64,000 nucleotides of DNA, from NCBI GenBank assembly GCA_037190225.1, contig JBBCJL010000006.1, positions 558,001-622,000 of the forward strand. Direction: 5' to 3'. Origin of the DNA: MKSF01 sp037190225 (GTDB lineage: Bacteria; Bacteroidota; Bacteroidia; Chitinophagales; Chitinophagaceae). The position numbers and the translations under genes were made by a program. Below are positions 43,159 to 51,740 of this stretch, piece by piece. The notes beneath the pieces were generated by a model. That model ran no database searches. It was not told where the DNA came from and worked only from the letters and a program-made list of their open reading frames with translations. Within the stretch, counting starts at the first letter, position 1. Every line of letters begins with the position of its first letter.

Positions 43159-43833
43159 TTATTTTAAGATTTGATTCAGGAATACCATAGGAGGAATACA
43201 GGTATATGCTCCCTGGTTACTTTCAATATAACGCAGCGTCTTACTGGACGCCAGGGCTTTCCGGGACGCGGGCGCCGCCACAGGCGTTTCTTTTTCCAGG
43301 TCGCTCAGGTACACTACCGTCGTTTGTACGGCCGGGGCGCTTACCTCCGGGGGAACCTGTATTTCGGGTATAACAGAGACATGGATAGAATCCACTTCCC
43401 GTTCCGCAACATCCCTGTGCGGTAGTAGGGGCTGTACCTTGACGGCCGGTGAAGGTGATTCTTTGCGACCTGTGGCTGCCTGCACTGTCCGCAAGGCAGG
43501 CGACAACCCGGCCGTTGCAGGCATATCCGGTTCCTGCTCCAACACAGGCTTGTCCTTCAGGAGCTTCTCTTTCCCTGCCTGGTCCACCGCCTGTGTCAGC
43601 AGCTCTGCGCTTTCCTGCCGGGGCCGCAGCAGCAGGGCGATACCGGAACATATCATCAGCGCTGCCGCTATCTTAACCATTCGTGGCAGCCATATCCTTT
43701 TCCGCGGCAGCGGCTTTTGTGCCTGAACCACCTTATCCCAGATCGCTCCTGAAGACAGCATCCCTGCTACTTCGGGGTCCGATTCCAGCGCTTCCAGCCT
43801 GGCTTTCAGCTGTTCCTCAAACATATCTTTCAT
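43159..43833 (-). CDS. Putative anti-sigma factor (single membrane span)
   Basis: 224 residues. The cytoplasmic N-terminal ~50 residues (MKDMFEEQLKARLEALESDPEVAGMLSSGAIWDKV, acidic and helical) precede one membrane span (about residues 52-67, VKIAAALMICSGIALLL), then a long Pro/Ala/Val/Lys-rich periplasmic region and a short C-terminal TCIPPMVFLNQILK. No zinc-binding HxxxCxxC motif of ZAS anti-sigma factors is visible. The gene overlaps the sigma gene by 17 bases, the usual arrangement for a sigma/anti-sigma pair. The role is inferred from this arrangement and topology. Confidence 0.72.
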   Translation of the reverse strand: MKDMFEEQLKARLEALESDPEVAGMLSSGAIWDKVVQAQKPLPRKRIWLPRMVKIAAALMICSGIALLLRPRQESAELLTQAVDQAGKEKLLKDKPVLEQEPDMPATAGLSPALRTVQAATGRKESPSPAVKVQPLLPHRDVAEREVDSIHVSVIPEIQVPPEVSAPAVQTTVVYLSDLEKETPVAAPASRKALASSKTLRYIESNQGAYTCIPPMVFLNQILK

Positions 43834-44377
43834 AAGTACTTAATATTTTTTGTAATTGTAATTTGGATTTCATCAACTGGGTCTTGGAAGTAGCCTCAGA
43901 TATTTGCAGCGCTTCCGCGATCTCAGCATGGCTGTAGCCTTCCATCACATACATATTAAAGACCGTACGATAGCCGGAAGGCAACCGCTGTAATGCTTTC
44001 AGGATATCCTTTGCTGACAATTGCCCCAGCGCGTCCAGGTCCACATCAGCCACCTGCTCATGCCGCTCATCCATTTCTTCAAAAGAATGGCGCTGCTTCC
44101 GCAGGAACATCAGCGACTGGTTTACTGCGATCTTTTTCAGGTAGGCCTTCATGCTGCCGCTGTCCTGATACCGGAATGTCTGCTGCAGCGCTTTAAAGAA
44201 GCTGATAAAGCAATCGGCAACTACTTCTTCCACATCAGATACATTGCCGACATAACGCAGGCATACAGCTACAGCCATCGGGTAGTATGCGTTATATATC
44301 CACCGTTGTGCGGCATGATTCCCCTGCTTACAATCCTGGTATAACCTGTATTCGTCTCTTTCGTATGGATGCTGCAT
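43817..44377 (-). CDS. ECF-type sigma-70 factor
   Basis: 186 residues. Region 2 (about 15-95): AAQRWIYNAYYPMAVAVCLRYVGNVSDVEEVVADCFISFFKALQQTF; region 4 (about 120-180): LQRLPSGYRTVFNMYVMEGYSHAEIAEALQISEATSKTQLMKSKLQLQKIL with a helix-turn-helix. No C-terminal extension, so a minimal ECF factor. First gene of a three-gene leftward operon with a putative anti-sigma factor and an outer-membrane-like protein. No TAnnTTTG element is seen just upstream; autoregulation through its own promoter is possible. Confidence 0.93.
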   Translation of the reverse strand: MQHPYERDEYRLYQDCKQGNHAAQRWIYNAYYPMAVAVCLRYVGNVSDVEEVVADCFISFFKALQQTFRYQDSGSMKAYLKKIAVNQSLMFLRKQRHSFEEMDERHEQVADVDLDALGQLSAKDILKALQRLPSGYRTVFNMYVMEGYSHAEIAEALQISEATSKTQLMKSKLQLQKILSTYERYV

Positions 44378-44958
44378 GTGATATTTTCAGAATGCCTTTA
44401 ATTAATAAATGCAGTGCTGCCGGAATTGGTTGCCCGGGGTGATAAATAAATTGATTTTTCAGGGAAGAATCCTGACACATCATGTATGTTAGAGCAGTTA
44501 AAGCCGGAACAGTATAAGTATTTCCTGCCAAACATTAAAAGAAGACGGCAGTACTTCGTATCCTTCCACCCGGCCTGTGGCGGGCGCCTTATCCGGGATT
44601 TTTTTAGCAGGAGCTCCAAAAATACTTATTAAAGGTCATACCTGAACAGCACGTTGGTAAGCATTATCTGCAGCTTACCGGTCGCCGGTCATCGCTGATA
44701 AAGCTCTTACTCCCACATTCAGACACGAACCCGATGTAACATCGGCCAGCATTGTGAATCGTTTGATGGTATGTTTCAGGAAGTGATGCTTTCCTTATGC
44801 AAGACAGGAAGGAAGCTAAAAAATAACAGGAGGGTTTTTCCCTTTGATAACTTTGTGACTTGAGTTACTTTAGTGCTTGTTAACAGCAAAGATTACATGT
44901 AATTCAATTTTTCATTTCAACCTTCAAGACCCGTAGTGTCTGCACTACACATTCAGCC
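44378..44958. other. Intergenic region between divergent ECF operon and small secreted protein gene
   Basis: About 580 bases. TAACTTTG at 44848-44855 is a perfect -7 element for the rightward gene, giving a leader of about 100 bases. The part nearest the sigma gene probably contains its promoter, but no dyad or ECF-type element was identified with confidence. Confidence 0.5.
44848..44855 (+). promoter_or_regulatory. -7 promoter element of the small secreted protein gene
   Basis: TAACTTTG matches TAnnTTTG exactly, about 104 bases before ATG 44959, leaving an untranslated leader of about 95 bases. No clear -33 element is seen. Confidence 0.4.
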
Positions 44959-45342
44959 ATGAAACAAATTATTTTAACCGCCGGATTATTGCTCTCCGTT
45001 TTAGGAATGGGTAATGCTAAAGAAGCTCCTGTTACATCATGTGCAGCCAATGGGATCGAAGCAACAGCAGAAGCAGCCAGAGAAATACATATACACATAT
45101 CCAGGGGAAGACTTTGTCTGTGGTCCGGATCCAGTTGTACCATCGACATCCGCATCCGCTTTGAGTCATCGTCCCATTTAAACGCCAAGATAGCCCAGTT
45201 CGACCAGAGCTACGAAGGCGAGACTATTGAGGAATTTACATTTGAGGACAGGGAGAACGACCGGGTAAATACCTATTATGTACCTACACAAATACTCCGG
45301 TGGAGCGGTGATGGCTTTATACTGCAATACAGACGAATGTAA
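44959..45342 (+). CDS. Small secreted hypothetical protein
   Basis: 127 residues. Signal peptide to about GNAK (residue 21). The mature part has three Cys (CAANG, RLCLW, SSCTIDI), a short His-containing strand EIHIHISRGRLCLW and an acidic region (YEGETIEEFTFEDRENDRVNTYY). No family is recognised. A disulphide in the periplasm is likely. It has its own -7 element and terminator, so it is an independent gene. Confidence 0.75.
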   Translation: MKQIILTAGLLLSVLGMGNAKEAPVTSCAANGIEATAEAAREIHIHISRGRLCLWSGSSCTIDIRIRFESSSHLNAKIAQFDQSYEGETIEEFTFEDRENDRVNTYYVPTQILRWSGDGFILQYRRM

Positions 45343-45370
45343 TCGTTGCTAAAAAGAGGCTTAATGCCAG

Positions 45371-45403
45371 ACCCATAAATGTTTAGTCATTTATGGGTTT
45401 TTA
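45371..45403 (+). terminator. Terminator after small secreted protein gene
   Basis: An 11-bp perfect stem ACCCATAAATG / CATTTATGGGT with loop TTTAGT, followed by a T-rich run. Confidence 0.85.
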
Positions 45404-45860
45404 TTTTATAGCTGCACCTTCTAAAAAGCGGCAAACCCGCCGGCTATACGAGCGCCCCGAGCTACAGTTGTCCAGTCTCTATAAACATTCTCTCCGGTCT
45501 TTACACGAAGACAGCAACGCCGTTTAATGTACATAAACACTTTAACTGACTATATATAGAAACAAAAGTGACCAGCCCTCAGTACCTTTATAGCAAAATC
45601 GGTTTCCGGCCCGCAAAAAGGACACTGCTCAGCGAAGCGTATCCGTAATAAAAGATTGTTTCCTGTAAACAGACGGTCACCGCCTCACCGGTTTACGGGT
45701 TACGACCTGTTGCAGCTGATCTTTCAAATGGCTGAACGGGGGAATCTGATGCAAAGTTTAAAAGCTCACATAAAAGAGGCTGCCACTGATAGAACAAGCT
45801 GCCGTCCTTATCCGGACGGCAGCTTGCTCTATCATATTAATGGAATGACGCTCAGTTAGA
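45404..45860. other. Intergenic region with strong inverted repeat
   Basis: About 450 bases without convincing coding sequence. Apart from the long hairpin at 45788-45833 (listed separately) I see nothing defined. An open frame at 45656-45859 runs through that hairpin and shows no family resemblance. Confidence 0.5.
45788..45833. terminator. Long hairpin downstream of frameshifted lipoprotein gene
   Basis: GATAGA, one mismatch, then CAAGCTGCCGTCC on each arm, around a short loop: about 19 paired bases in a 46-base element. It lies 28 bases beyond the leftward gene's stop codon and probably terminates it, although the T run is poor. Confidence 0.6.
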
Positions 45861-46914
45861 TCAATTGAAAGAATAATAGTGGTTAGCTATAAGGGTCGCT
45901 CCTGTATATTTCTCTTTATAGCTCCATTGTATGCTGAAACTACCGTTTCTCAGCCTTTGCTTAAGGGCGCCTCCGTAGATCACCCAGGTCACGTTGTCCC
46001 TTGTGTTGGTAGTATAAGAAACATCAGCGGTCGTAGGAGTTACTGTTTCTATAGTATTATCGCGCTTTTTATAGGTGGCTGTTGCATTATTATAATCTAT
46101 ATTAATTACTGTAGGATGAGGTATCTCTATGTTTCCAACCCCTCGTGTATAATATTTGAACTTAGCCCTGAAAGCCCGGTACACAATCGCATTCTGGTAA
46201 ACACCTACCAGCTTAAACTTATAGGGATTTATTTCATTGGGGGTACCGGTTACAGGTCCGTCATGCCAGGAAACATCTTTATTCCCGAAAATATCCCTTA
46301 CAGTGAAGCTCATGGGTTGTAACCCCACAACGCCTGTGCCCAATAGGTCAAAAATATCCTCGCTGTCATCCAGTTGATCCAAATGGGCGTTTTCCAGCTT
46401 ATTCATGAAACGGCTTTTAAATATGCCATCCCTGAAGTCCTGATAGGCCACCCGCATGTCTTTTGCATACATCTGTAATATATAGCCGTCATCAATCATA
46501 AATTTAAACAGATAATCCCCGATCCTCAGTATACCGTCTTTATCAATGATCCGCAGCAGGAAAGGATCCACAAAGCCTTTGTTCCTAAAATCATCGCTCA
46601 GTCCTGAGATGGCCACAGAGTCATCTTCATCAATATTGGCTATGCCGTAATGTGTATAAGAAGAAGTATAGCCTATAACTTCCTCCCAGTTATTGAGCTC
46701 TTCTTCCGTCAGTGCATTCAAGTCATTCAAAACGGCATTATAGGCCTCCGGTGATGCAAAATGCAGATACCCATCCCCGGTAACACTAAATGTTTCCGTT
46801 GAACCGGATATTAAGCTCACTTTATCTGTCTCTCTGTGATTTTCGGAGGCAGTTTTTTTTACATGAAGCCAGTGCCAGCAGGGCAAAGGCTGAAAGGATA
46901 AGGATTTTTTTCAT
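45861..46914 (-). CDS. Lipoprotein gene with signal peptide out of frame at an A8 tract
   Basis: From ATG 46914 the frame encodes a lipoprotein signal, MKKILILSAFALLALASCKK, but stops after 31 codons. The next frame carries on from the same point (KKTASENHRETDKVSL...) for about 330 residues to the stop at 45861. The switch falls in a run of eight A (minus strand; T8 at 46853-46860) directly after the lipobox Cys; with seven A the two parts join as SCKKTASENH. The body is soluble and mixed alpha/beta (NNWEEVIGYTSSYTHYG, DPFLLRIIDKDGILRIGDYLFKF, WVIYGGALKQRLRNGSFSIQWSYKEKYTG), with no recognised family. A start inside the second frame (ATG 46886) gives no signal peptide. Confidence 0.7.
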
Positions 46915-47328
46915 TTCATTACTTATTTATGGTTAATAATCGGGTTGCAAAAATGAGTATCTGACGAAAACACGGTGATATGCAATTGACGTGCGCCCGG
47001 GTATGATCGTTGCCCTGATGCAATTCACAGTCAATTAAGCAATTCTAATGTTTTTATTTTAGTTGGCTTAAAAGGAATGAGCAATTGAGCTGAATGAAGC
47101 CATAAGTGCATTCTTTTTGCAGTTAACCGCAATACCATATCAAAGCTTAAATCTTAAGGTCGGACTATTTCAATTTTGCCTGAAAGCAACCTGTTCAATT
47201 AATTTTTCCGTGTGTAACGGGGACATTAAGGAGTAGCAGGAAAGAGAATGGATATAAATAAGCTAAAGCTTTACCTGCTGAATATTAAGGTATAAAATAA
47301 GGGCCTTCTTAAAGAAGGCCCTCAGGCG
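46915..47328. other. Intergenic region between lipoprotein gene and tRNA-Ser
   Basis: A/T-rich, with no ORF of note. It contains the tRNA terminator at its right end. A CATTTTTGC sequence (minus strand, near 46947-46960) may be a degenerate -7 element for the lipoprotein gene. Confidence 0.45.
47297..47323 (-). terminator. Terminator of tRNA-Ser
   Basis: On the minus strand GGGCCTTCTT pairs with AAGAAGGCCC with a minimal loop and is followed by TATTTTATA. Confidence 0.75.
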
Positions 47329-47415
47329 CGGTGAAGGGGGGATTCGAACCCCCGGTACAGTTTCCCGTACGACAGTTTAGCAAACTGTTGGTTTAAGCCA
47401 CTCACCCACCTCACC
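47329..47415 (-). tRNA. tRNA-Ser (GCT)
   Basis: 87 bases on the minus strand with a seven-base acceptor stem (GGTGAGG with CTTCACC, one G-U), D arm, an anticodon stem CAGTT/AACTG around TTGCTAA-type loop with anticodon GCT, a long variable arm as expected for class II tRNA-Ser, and a GGTTCGAATCC T loop. CCA is not encoded. It reads AGC/AGU codons. Confidence 0.93.
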
Positions 47416-47517
47416 GTTTCATTTTCCCTCAGCGCTCAAGGGAGCGTTTGGGATTGCAAATGTATATGCTAAGTTTTTATTTGCCAAATATTTCAGGAGA
47501 ATTTTTCTACTATTTTT

Positions 47518-48993
47518 CTAAATAGAAGCGATCTGTACTTTCTGCATGATCTCCTCCAGCTTTTCCCTGTATTCCCCATCCGTATCCATCAGGTTTTCTA
47601 CCGTCTGGCATGAGTGGATCACCGTAGTATGATCTTTGCCCGCAAAGTGCTCTCCTATGGATTTCAGAGAGTTCTTGGTAAATTTCTTGGCAAGATACAT
47701 CGTGATCTGGCGGGCCTGCACGATCTCTCTTTTCCTGGAAGTGCTCAGCAGCGCATCATAACCTACCCCGTAAAAATCACATACCATATGCTGGATATCT
47801 TCGATCTTCAGCTCGGTGAACGAGCTTTTCACGAAGTTCTTCATGACCTTCTTCGCCAGCTCCAGGTCGATCTCCTTTTTGTTGAGCGTAGCCTGAGCGA
47901 ACAGGGAAATAACGATCCCTTCCAGGTCACGGATATTGTTCTGTACATTGTAAGCCACATAGTGGATCACTTCCTCGGGGATCACCAGGCCCTCATTGTG
48001 CATCTTCATCTCCAGGATCGCCCTGCGGGTATCAAAATCAGGCGCCGTGATCTCGGCATGCAGTCCCCACCTGAAGCGGGAGAGGAGCCGTTCCTGCATA
48101 CCATCCAGGTCTTTGGGCGGCGTATCGGACGTCAGCACGATCTGCTTGCCGTTCTGCTGCAGGTGGTTAAAGATGGCAAAAAAGGCATCCTGCGATTTGG
48201 GAGCAGTGACAAAAAGATGAATATCATCTATCAGCAGCACATCTATCAGCTGGTAAAAATGGATAAAGTTATTGACCTCGCCGTTCTTACTGTGCTCAAT
48301 GAACTGGTTAATGAATTTTTCGGCGCTTACGTACAGTACCGTCTTATTGGCGTTCAGCCTTTTGGTCTCATTGCCTATGGCCTGCAGCAAATGGGTCTTG
48401 CCGCAGCTGGTGCCTCCGAATACCATCATCGGGTTGAAGGAAGTGGTGCCCGGCTTCTGGGCAATATGCAGACCGGCCGTTCTTGCCAGCCTGTTGCACT
48501 CGCCTTCTATATAATTATCAAATGTAAGGTTAACGTTCAGTTGCGGGTCTATCTGCACCCGTTTCATCCCCGGTATCACGAACGGATTTTTGATCTTCAT
48601 AGGATCCTCCATTACGTAATCCATATTCACGAAGTTGGAGTCTTTCTGAACCTTGGGATGCTTGCTCGCCGGCAGCTGCATGGTAGCAGGATTATCCCTC
48701 CTGTTGGGGTTTTCCATCTGTATCCTGTATGCAAGCCCGCCGTCTCTTCCCAGCACTCTTTTTATGGTCTTGCCGAGCAGCTCTACATAGTGCTCTTCCA
48801 GCCATTCATAGAAGAACTGGCTGGGTACCTGAATAGTCAAAATATTTTTACTTAAATCAACAGCAGTAATAGGCTCAAACCAGGTTTGATAAGCTCTCCA
48901 GTTAACATTATCCTTTATAATAGCAAGACATCTTTCCCACACTGTCACTGGGTCAGAGGCATTGTTCTGTAATATGGTTGTTCCTTCGTTCAT
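47518..48993 (-). CDS. dnaA: Chromosomal replication initiator DnaA
   Basis: 491 residues with the four DnaA domains. Domain I (1-90) has WERCLAIIKDNVNWRAYQTWFEPI; a linker lies at about 95-150; the AAA+ domain III has Walker A GGTSCGKTHLLQAIGNE (193-200) and Walker B VLLIDDIHLF; the C-terminal DNA-binding domain IV has STSRKREIVQARQITMYLAKKFTKNSLKSIGEHFAGKDHTTVIHSC. It melts the origin and loads the replicative helicase. No dnaN or recF follows, and no TTATCCACA-type DnaA box cluster is seen beside it, so the origin may be elsewhere. Confidence 0.97.
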   Translation of the reverse strand: MNEGTTILQNNASDPVTVWERCLAIIKDNVNWRAYQTWFEPITAVDLSKNILTIQVPSQFFYEWLEEHYVELLGKTIKRVLGRDGGLAYRIQMENPNRRDNPATMQLPASKHPKVQKDSNFVNMDYVMEDPMKIKNPFVIPGMKRVQIDPQLNVNLTFDNYIEGECNRLARTAGLHIAQKPGTTSFNPMMVFGGTSCGKTHLLQAIGNETKRLNANKTVLYVSAEKFINQFIEHSKNGEVNNFIHFYQLIDVLLIDDIHLFVTAPKSQDAFFAIFNHLQQNGKQIVLTSDTPPKDLDGMQERLLSRFRWGLHAEITAPDFDTRRAILEMKMHNEGLVIPEEVIHYVAYNVQNNIRDLEGIVISLFAQATLNKKEIDLELAKKVMKNFVKSSFTELKIEDIQHMVCDFYGVGYDALLSTSRKREIVQARQITMYLAKKFTKNSLKSIGEHFAGKDHTTVIHSCQTVENLMDTDGEYREKLEEIMQKVQIASI

Positions 48994-49184
48994 TGTGTGC
49001 TATAAGTATCAGATATTCCGTAGATAAGGTTTGGGGTGGTATCTGTATTAAAGATTCTTCATATTCCTTTTTGAACAGCCCGGACGGGATGTTCCTGACA
49101 ACAAATTTCCCACTATTTCATTACATTCTATTTTCAAAATTTGTAGCTACGAAATAATACACAAAATGTTGAAAAAAAAAATTT

Positions 49185-50111
49185 TCAACCTCTTGTTTGT
49201 TTGGCGGGAATAACAGTATACTGTTTCAAAGAATTTTTGCTTTTATTTTTTTCAAATTCAAAAACAAGATGACCTAAATTGACGCCACCCCAGCCTACCT
49301 GGTTGATGACCACATCCCGCTGCTTCCTGTTTTTGATCACCACCGGGGCCTCCAGGAAGGTGTGGGTATGCCCCCCGATAATAAGGTCGATCTCCTCTGT
49401 CTGTTCCGCTATCCGTATATCGCTGATCTTGTCAAAGTCGTACCGGTAGCCCAGATGCGACAGGCAGATAATGAAGTCACATCCCTTTTTATGCCTTAAA
49501 TGGCTGCTCACTTCCAGCGCCGTTGCCAGCGGGTCTTTATAGTAGGTCTTGCCGTAGGCTTCCGCCGGCACCAGACCGTACAGCTGCACACCGAGCCCCA
49601 GTATGCCTATCCTTATGCCGCCTTTACGGATAATGGCGTAAGGCTGGGTCTTCTTATGCAGTATGGTCCGGGAAAAGTCGTAATTGGACGTCACGAACGG
49701 GAAAGTGGCATGCGGCAGCTGCTTCAGGAAGCCGTCCAGCCCTATATCAAAATCATGGTTCCCCATCGTGGCGCAGTCATATCCCATCATGGACATGGCC
49801 TTTATTTCAGGCTCGCCCTTATACAGGTTGAAATAAGGTGTCCCCTGGAAGATATCTCCCGCATCCAGCAGCAATACATTACGCTCCTGCTTCCTGACCG
49901 CATCAATGATGGCTTTTCTTGCGGCCACCCCGCCGCGGCCGGCAAAGTTCTTATCGGTATCAGGGAAAGGATCCAGTCGGCTGTGGGTATCATTGGTATG
50001 CAGTATCACCAGCCTTTCGCGCTGCTGCGCCAGTGCGCTGTAGGGAAAGCTGCCCGTAGCCAGCAGTCCGCCTGCCAGTACGCCCTTCGTCAAAAAATCT
50101 CTTCTATTCAT
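49185..50111 (-). CDS. 5'-nucleotidase metallophosphatase half (UshA/CpdB N-domain)
   Basis: 308 residues. It begins with a twin-arginine signal (MNRRDFLTKGVLAGGLLATG) that should send it folded to the periplasm. The dinuclear metallophosphatase motifs are intact: LHTNDTHSRLDPF (D and H), LLLDAGDIFQGTP, TMGNHDFDIG, and LSHLGY, IIGGHTHTF at the end. The C-terminal substrate-specificity domain of UshA is missing; it is encoded by the next gene upstream, whose stop overlaps this start by eight bases. The two halves probably assemble into one enzyme that hydrolyses extracellular nucleotides. Confidence 0.92.
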   Translation of the reverse strand: MNRRDFLTKGVLAGGLLATGSFPYSALAQQRERLVILHTNDTHSRLDPFPDTDKNFAGRGGVAARKAIIDAVRKQERNVLLLDAGDIFQGTPYFNLYKGEPEIKAMSMMGYDCATMGNHDFDIGLDGFLKQLPHATFPFVTSNYDFSRTILHKKTQPYAIIRKGGIRIGILGLGVQLYGLVPAEAYGKTYYKDPLATALEVSSHLRHKKGCDFIICLSHLGYRYDFDKISDIRIAEQTEEIDLIIGGHTHTFLEAPVVIKNRKQRDVVINQVGWGGVNLGHLVFEFEKNKSKNSLKQYTVIPAKQTRG

Positions 50112-50850
50112 AGCTTATCCGTTGTGTCAGTACGGGATTGATATTTTTATGCTCCTGCACATACTCTATAAGTATGTCCCTGATAAATACATTGTAAAAC
50201 TTGCGCTTGCACTTCCTGAAGAATTCACAGTCATCGCCGCCGTTGGCGAGGTAGTCGGAAATAGCGATCCTATAGATGATATTATCATGGATGTCCCGGC
50301 CGTCTATCCGGATATCCTTTACGGAGCGGTCCTTAGCGATCACAAACGTGATGCCCGCCACCGGCCAGCCTTTTTTATCCGCTATGAGCCTGCACATATC
50401 CCTGACGATGCTGCCCGGCACTTCCGCAATGACCAGGGTATTGTCAAAAGGCATCATTTCATAGACATTACCCACCGTTACGGGACCGGGAGCCAGGTAA
50501 GGGATGCGCATGCCGCCGTAGTTGAGCACGCTGGCCACTACCTGAGCATCCCTGCCCTTCGCGTAGCGCAGCTGGGCATCTGCCATAAAGTTGCCCATCG
50601 TGCTTTCCGGCTGTGTTTTGGTAAGCGGCACCGCTGTGCTGCCGATCACCACATTCATCACGGAGTCCTTACCTTTCCTGTAGGCATCCAGAAAGGTATC
50701 CAGCCTGTTGGGCGTCCGCTCCGGGAGCTGAACGGCAGTATAGGTGTACGCCACCTGCTGCTGCGGCGCATAGGAGACCGTCCTGCAGGCTCCCAGCATC
50801 AGACCTGCAGCGGCAAAGGTGTAGAGTATCCGTTGGTATAGGCGCTTCAT
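50104..50850 (-). CDS. 5'-nucleotidase C-terminal domain lipoprotein (UshA specificity half)
   Basis: 248 residues from ATG 50850. Lipoprotein signal with lipobox LGAC (about Cys22). The body is the 5_nucleotid_C fold: STMGNFMADAQLRYAKGRDAQVV, LNYGGMRIPYLAPGPVTVGNVYEMMPFDNTLVI, and ISDYLANGGDDCEFF, which in UshA contact the nucleoside. It has no metal-site motifs of its own. The start used removes 32 upstream residues that do not resemble a lipoprotein signal. Translation is coupled to the phosphatase half by the overlap, and lipidation would tether the complex to a membrane. Confidence 0.9.
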   Translation of the reverse strand: MKRLYQRILYTFAAAGLMLGACRTVSYAPQQQVAYTYTAVQLPERTPNRLDTFLDAYRKGKDSVMNVVIGSTAVPLTKTQPESTMGNFMADAQLRYAKGRDAQVVASVLNYGGMRIPYLAPGPVTVGNVYEMMPFDNTLVIAEVPGSIVRDMCRLIADKKGWPVAGITFVIAKDRSVKDIRIDGRDIHDNIIYRIAISDYLANGGDDCEFFRKCKRKFYNVFIRDILIEYVQEHKNINPVLTQRISYE

Positions 50851-51012
50851 AGGCATTATATTATCACATCCTCTAATGTAAGCAAAACAAGTATTATTTC
50901 CAATAAAAAAGAAGCCTAAAAGTAGGCTTCCGCAGGCATATGGCACGTTAAATAAACTTTATCATACCGGGAGGACAAAAAAGGCCGGCCGTTCATCCGG
51001 TCAGCCTGTAGC

Positions 51013-51717
51013 TTATCCTTCTATCATAAAGGTCAGCATGATGCATCTTGTCTTTATCTGGTCTATCTGGTTGCTCATAGGAATAAGCCTGTCCCGCTCG
51101 TGAAGGTCCATCAGGCCATGGCTGATCTTCAGCTCCGGGCTCAGGATAAAATTGGGGAAGTAGAATTCAAAACCCACCCCCAGCTCCACGCCCATATCAT
51201 AGGGCCGGATCTTCAGCCATTCGTCCTCCCGCCTGCTTTTGGCATTGGAAGCCAGGTCATAATCGAACTTACTGCCGATAATGCCGTAAAACCTGAAGTT
51301 GTTGATCCGGTCGCTCTTGAACTTCAGCTGCAGCGGCAGGCTGGTAAAGATGGATTCCACATTCCGGGTGGCAGTATTCTTTTCCAGCAGACCGACACTT
51401 TTTATGCCTTTATTGGCAAAGGTGAGCGCGGGGATAAAGCGCAGGTTGATAAAATTGCTGAGCTTCAGGTTACCTATGATCCCCATCGTAAAGCCGGGGC
51501 CGTTAATGGGCTGTATCAGGCTGAACTCATCGGAGGTGGCGTACTGCCGGGTATAGGATAATTTGTAGGCGCTCATATTCACGCCCAGCGCAATACCGAA
51601 ATAATACAATTTGGTATCATGCTCAGGCATGCTCTGGATGCGCCGCTGGGCCGTAACGGACTGATGGACCAGTGTAGCCGCCATAGCCATTACAATATAT
51701 TTTTTCAGAAATTTCAT
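51013..51717 (-). CDS. porT: PorT-like outer-membrane beta-barrel (T9SS)
   Basis: 234 residues. Signal peptide to about VTAQ (residue 24), then alternating beta-strands of a small barrel: KLYYFGIALGVNMSAYKLSY, FTMGIIGNLKLSNFINLRFIPALTF, LPLQLKFKSDRINNFRFYGIIGSKFDYDLAS, GVELGVGFEFYFPNFILSPELKISHGL. This pattern and the location directly after ubiE are those of PorT/SprT, needed for type IX secretion and gliding in Bacteroidota. A general PorT-family porin is the alternative; the ubiE neighbour favours true PorT. The two genes are 23 bases apart. Confidence 0.85.
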   Translation of the reverse strand: MKFLKKYIVMAMAATLVHQSVTAQRRIQSMPEHDTKLYYFGIALGVNMSAYKLSYTRQYATSDEFSLIQPINGPGFTMGIIGNLKLSNFINLRFIPALTFANKGIKSVGLLEKNTATRNVESIFTSLPLQLKFKSDRINNFRFYGIIGSKFDYDLASNAKSRREDEWLKIRPYDMGVELGVGFEFYFPNFILSPELKISHGLMDLHERDRLIPMSNQIDQIKTRCIMLTFMIEG

Positions 51718-51740
51718 GCGTTCTTTAGGTATTACGGTTG

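Noticed and set aside
45656..45859. Rightward open frame of 67 codons before the frameshifted lipoprotein gene
   Set aside because: It reads through a long hairpin and has no recognisable feature.
47614..48855. Rightward open frame (413 codons) opposite dnaA
   Set aside because: Antisense shadow of an intact dnaA; no recognisable domain.
49168..49189. Inverted repeat GTTGAAAA/TTTTCAAC as terminator of the nucleotidase operon
   Set aside because: The A run forms the loop and no T run follows the stem; it also overlaps the stop codon. Too weak to call.
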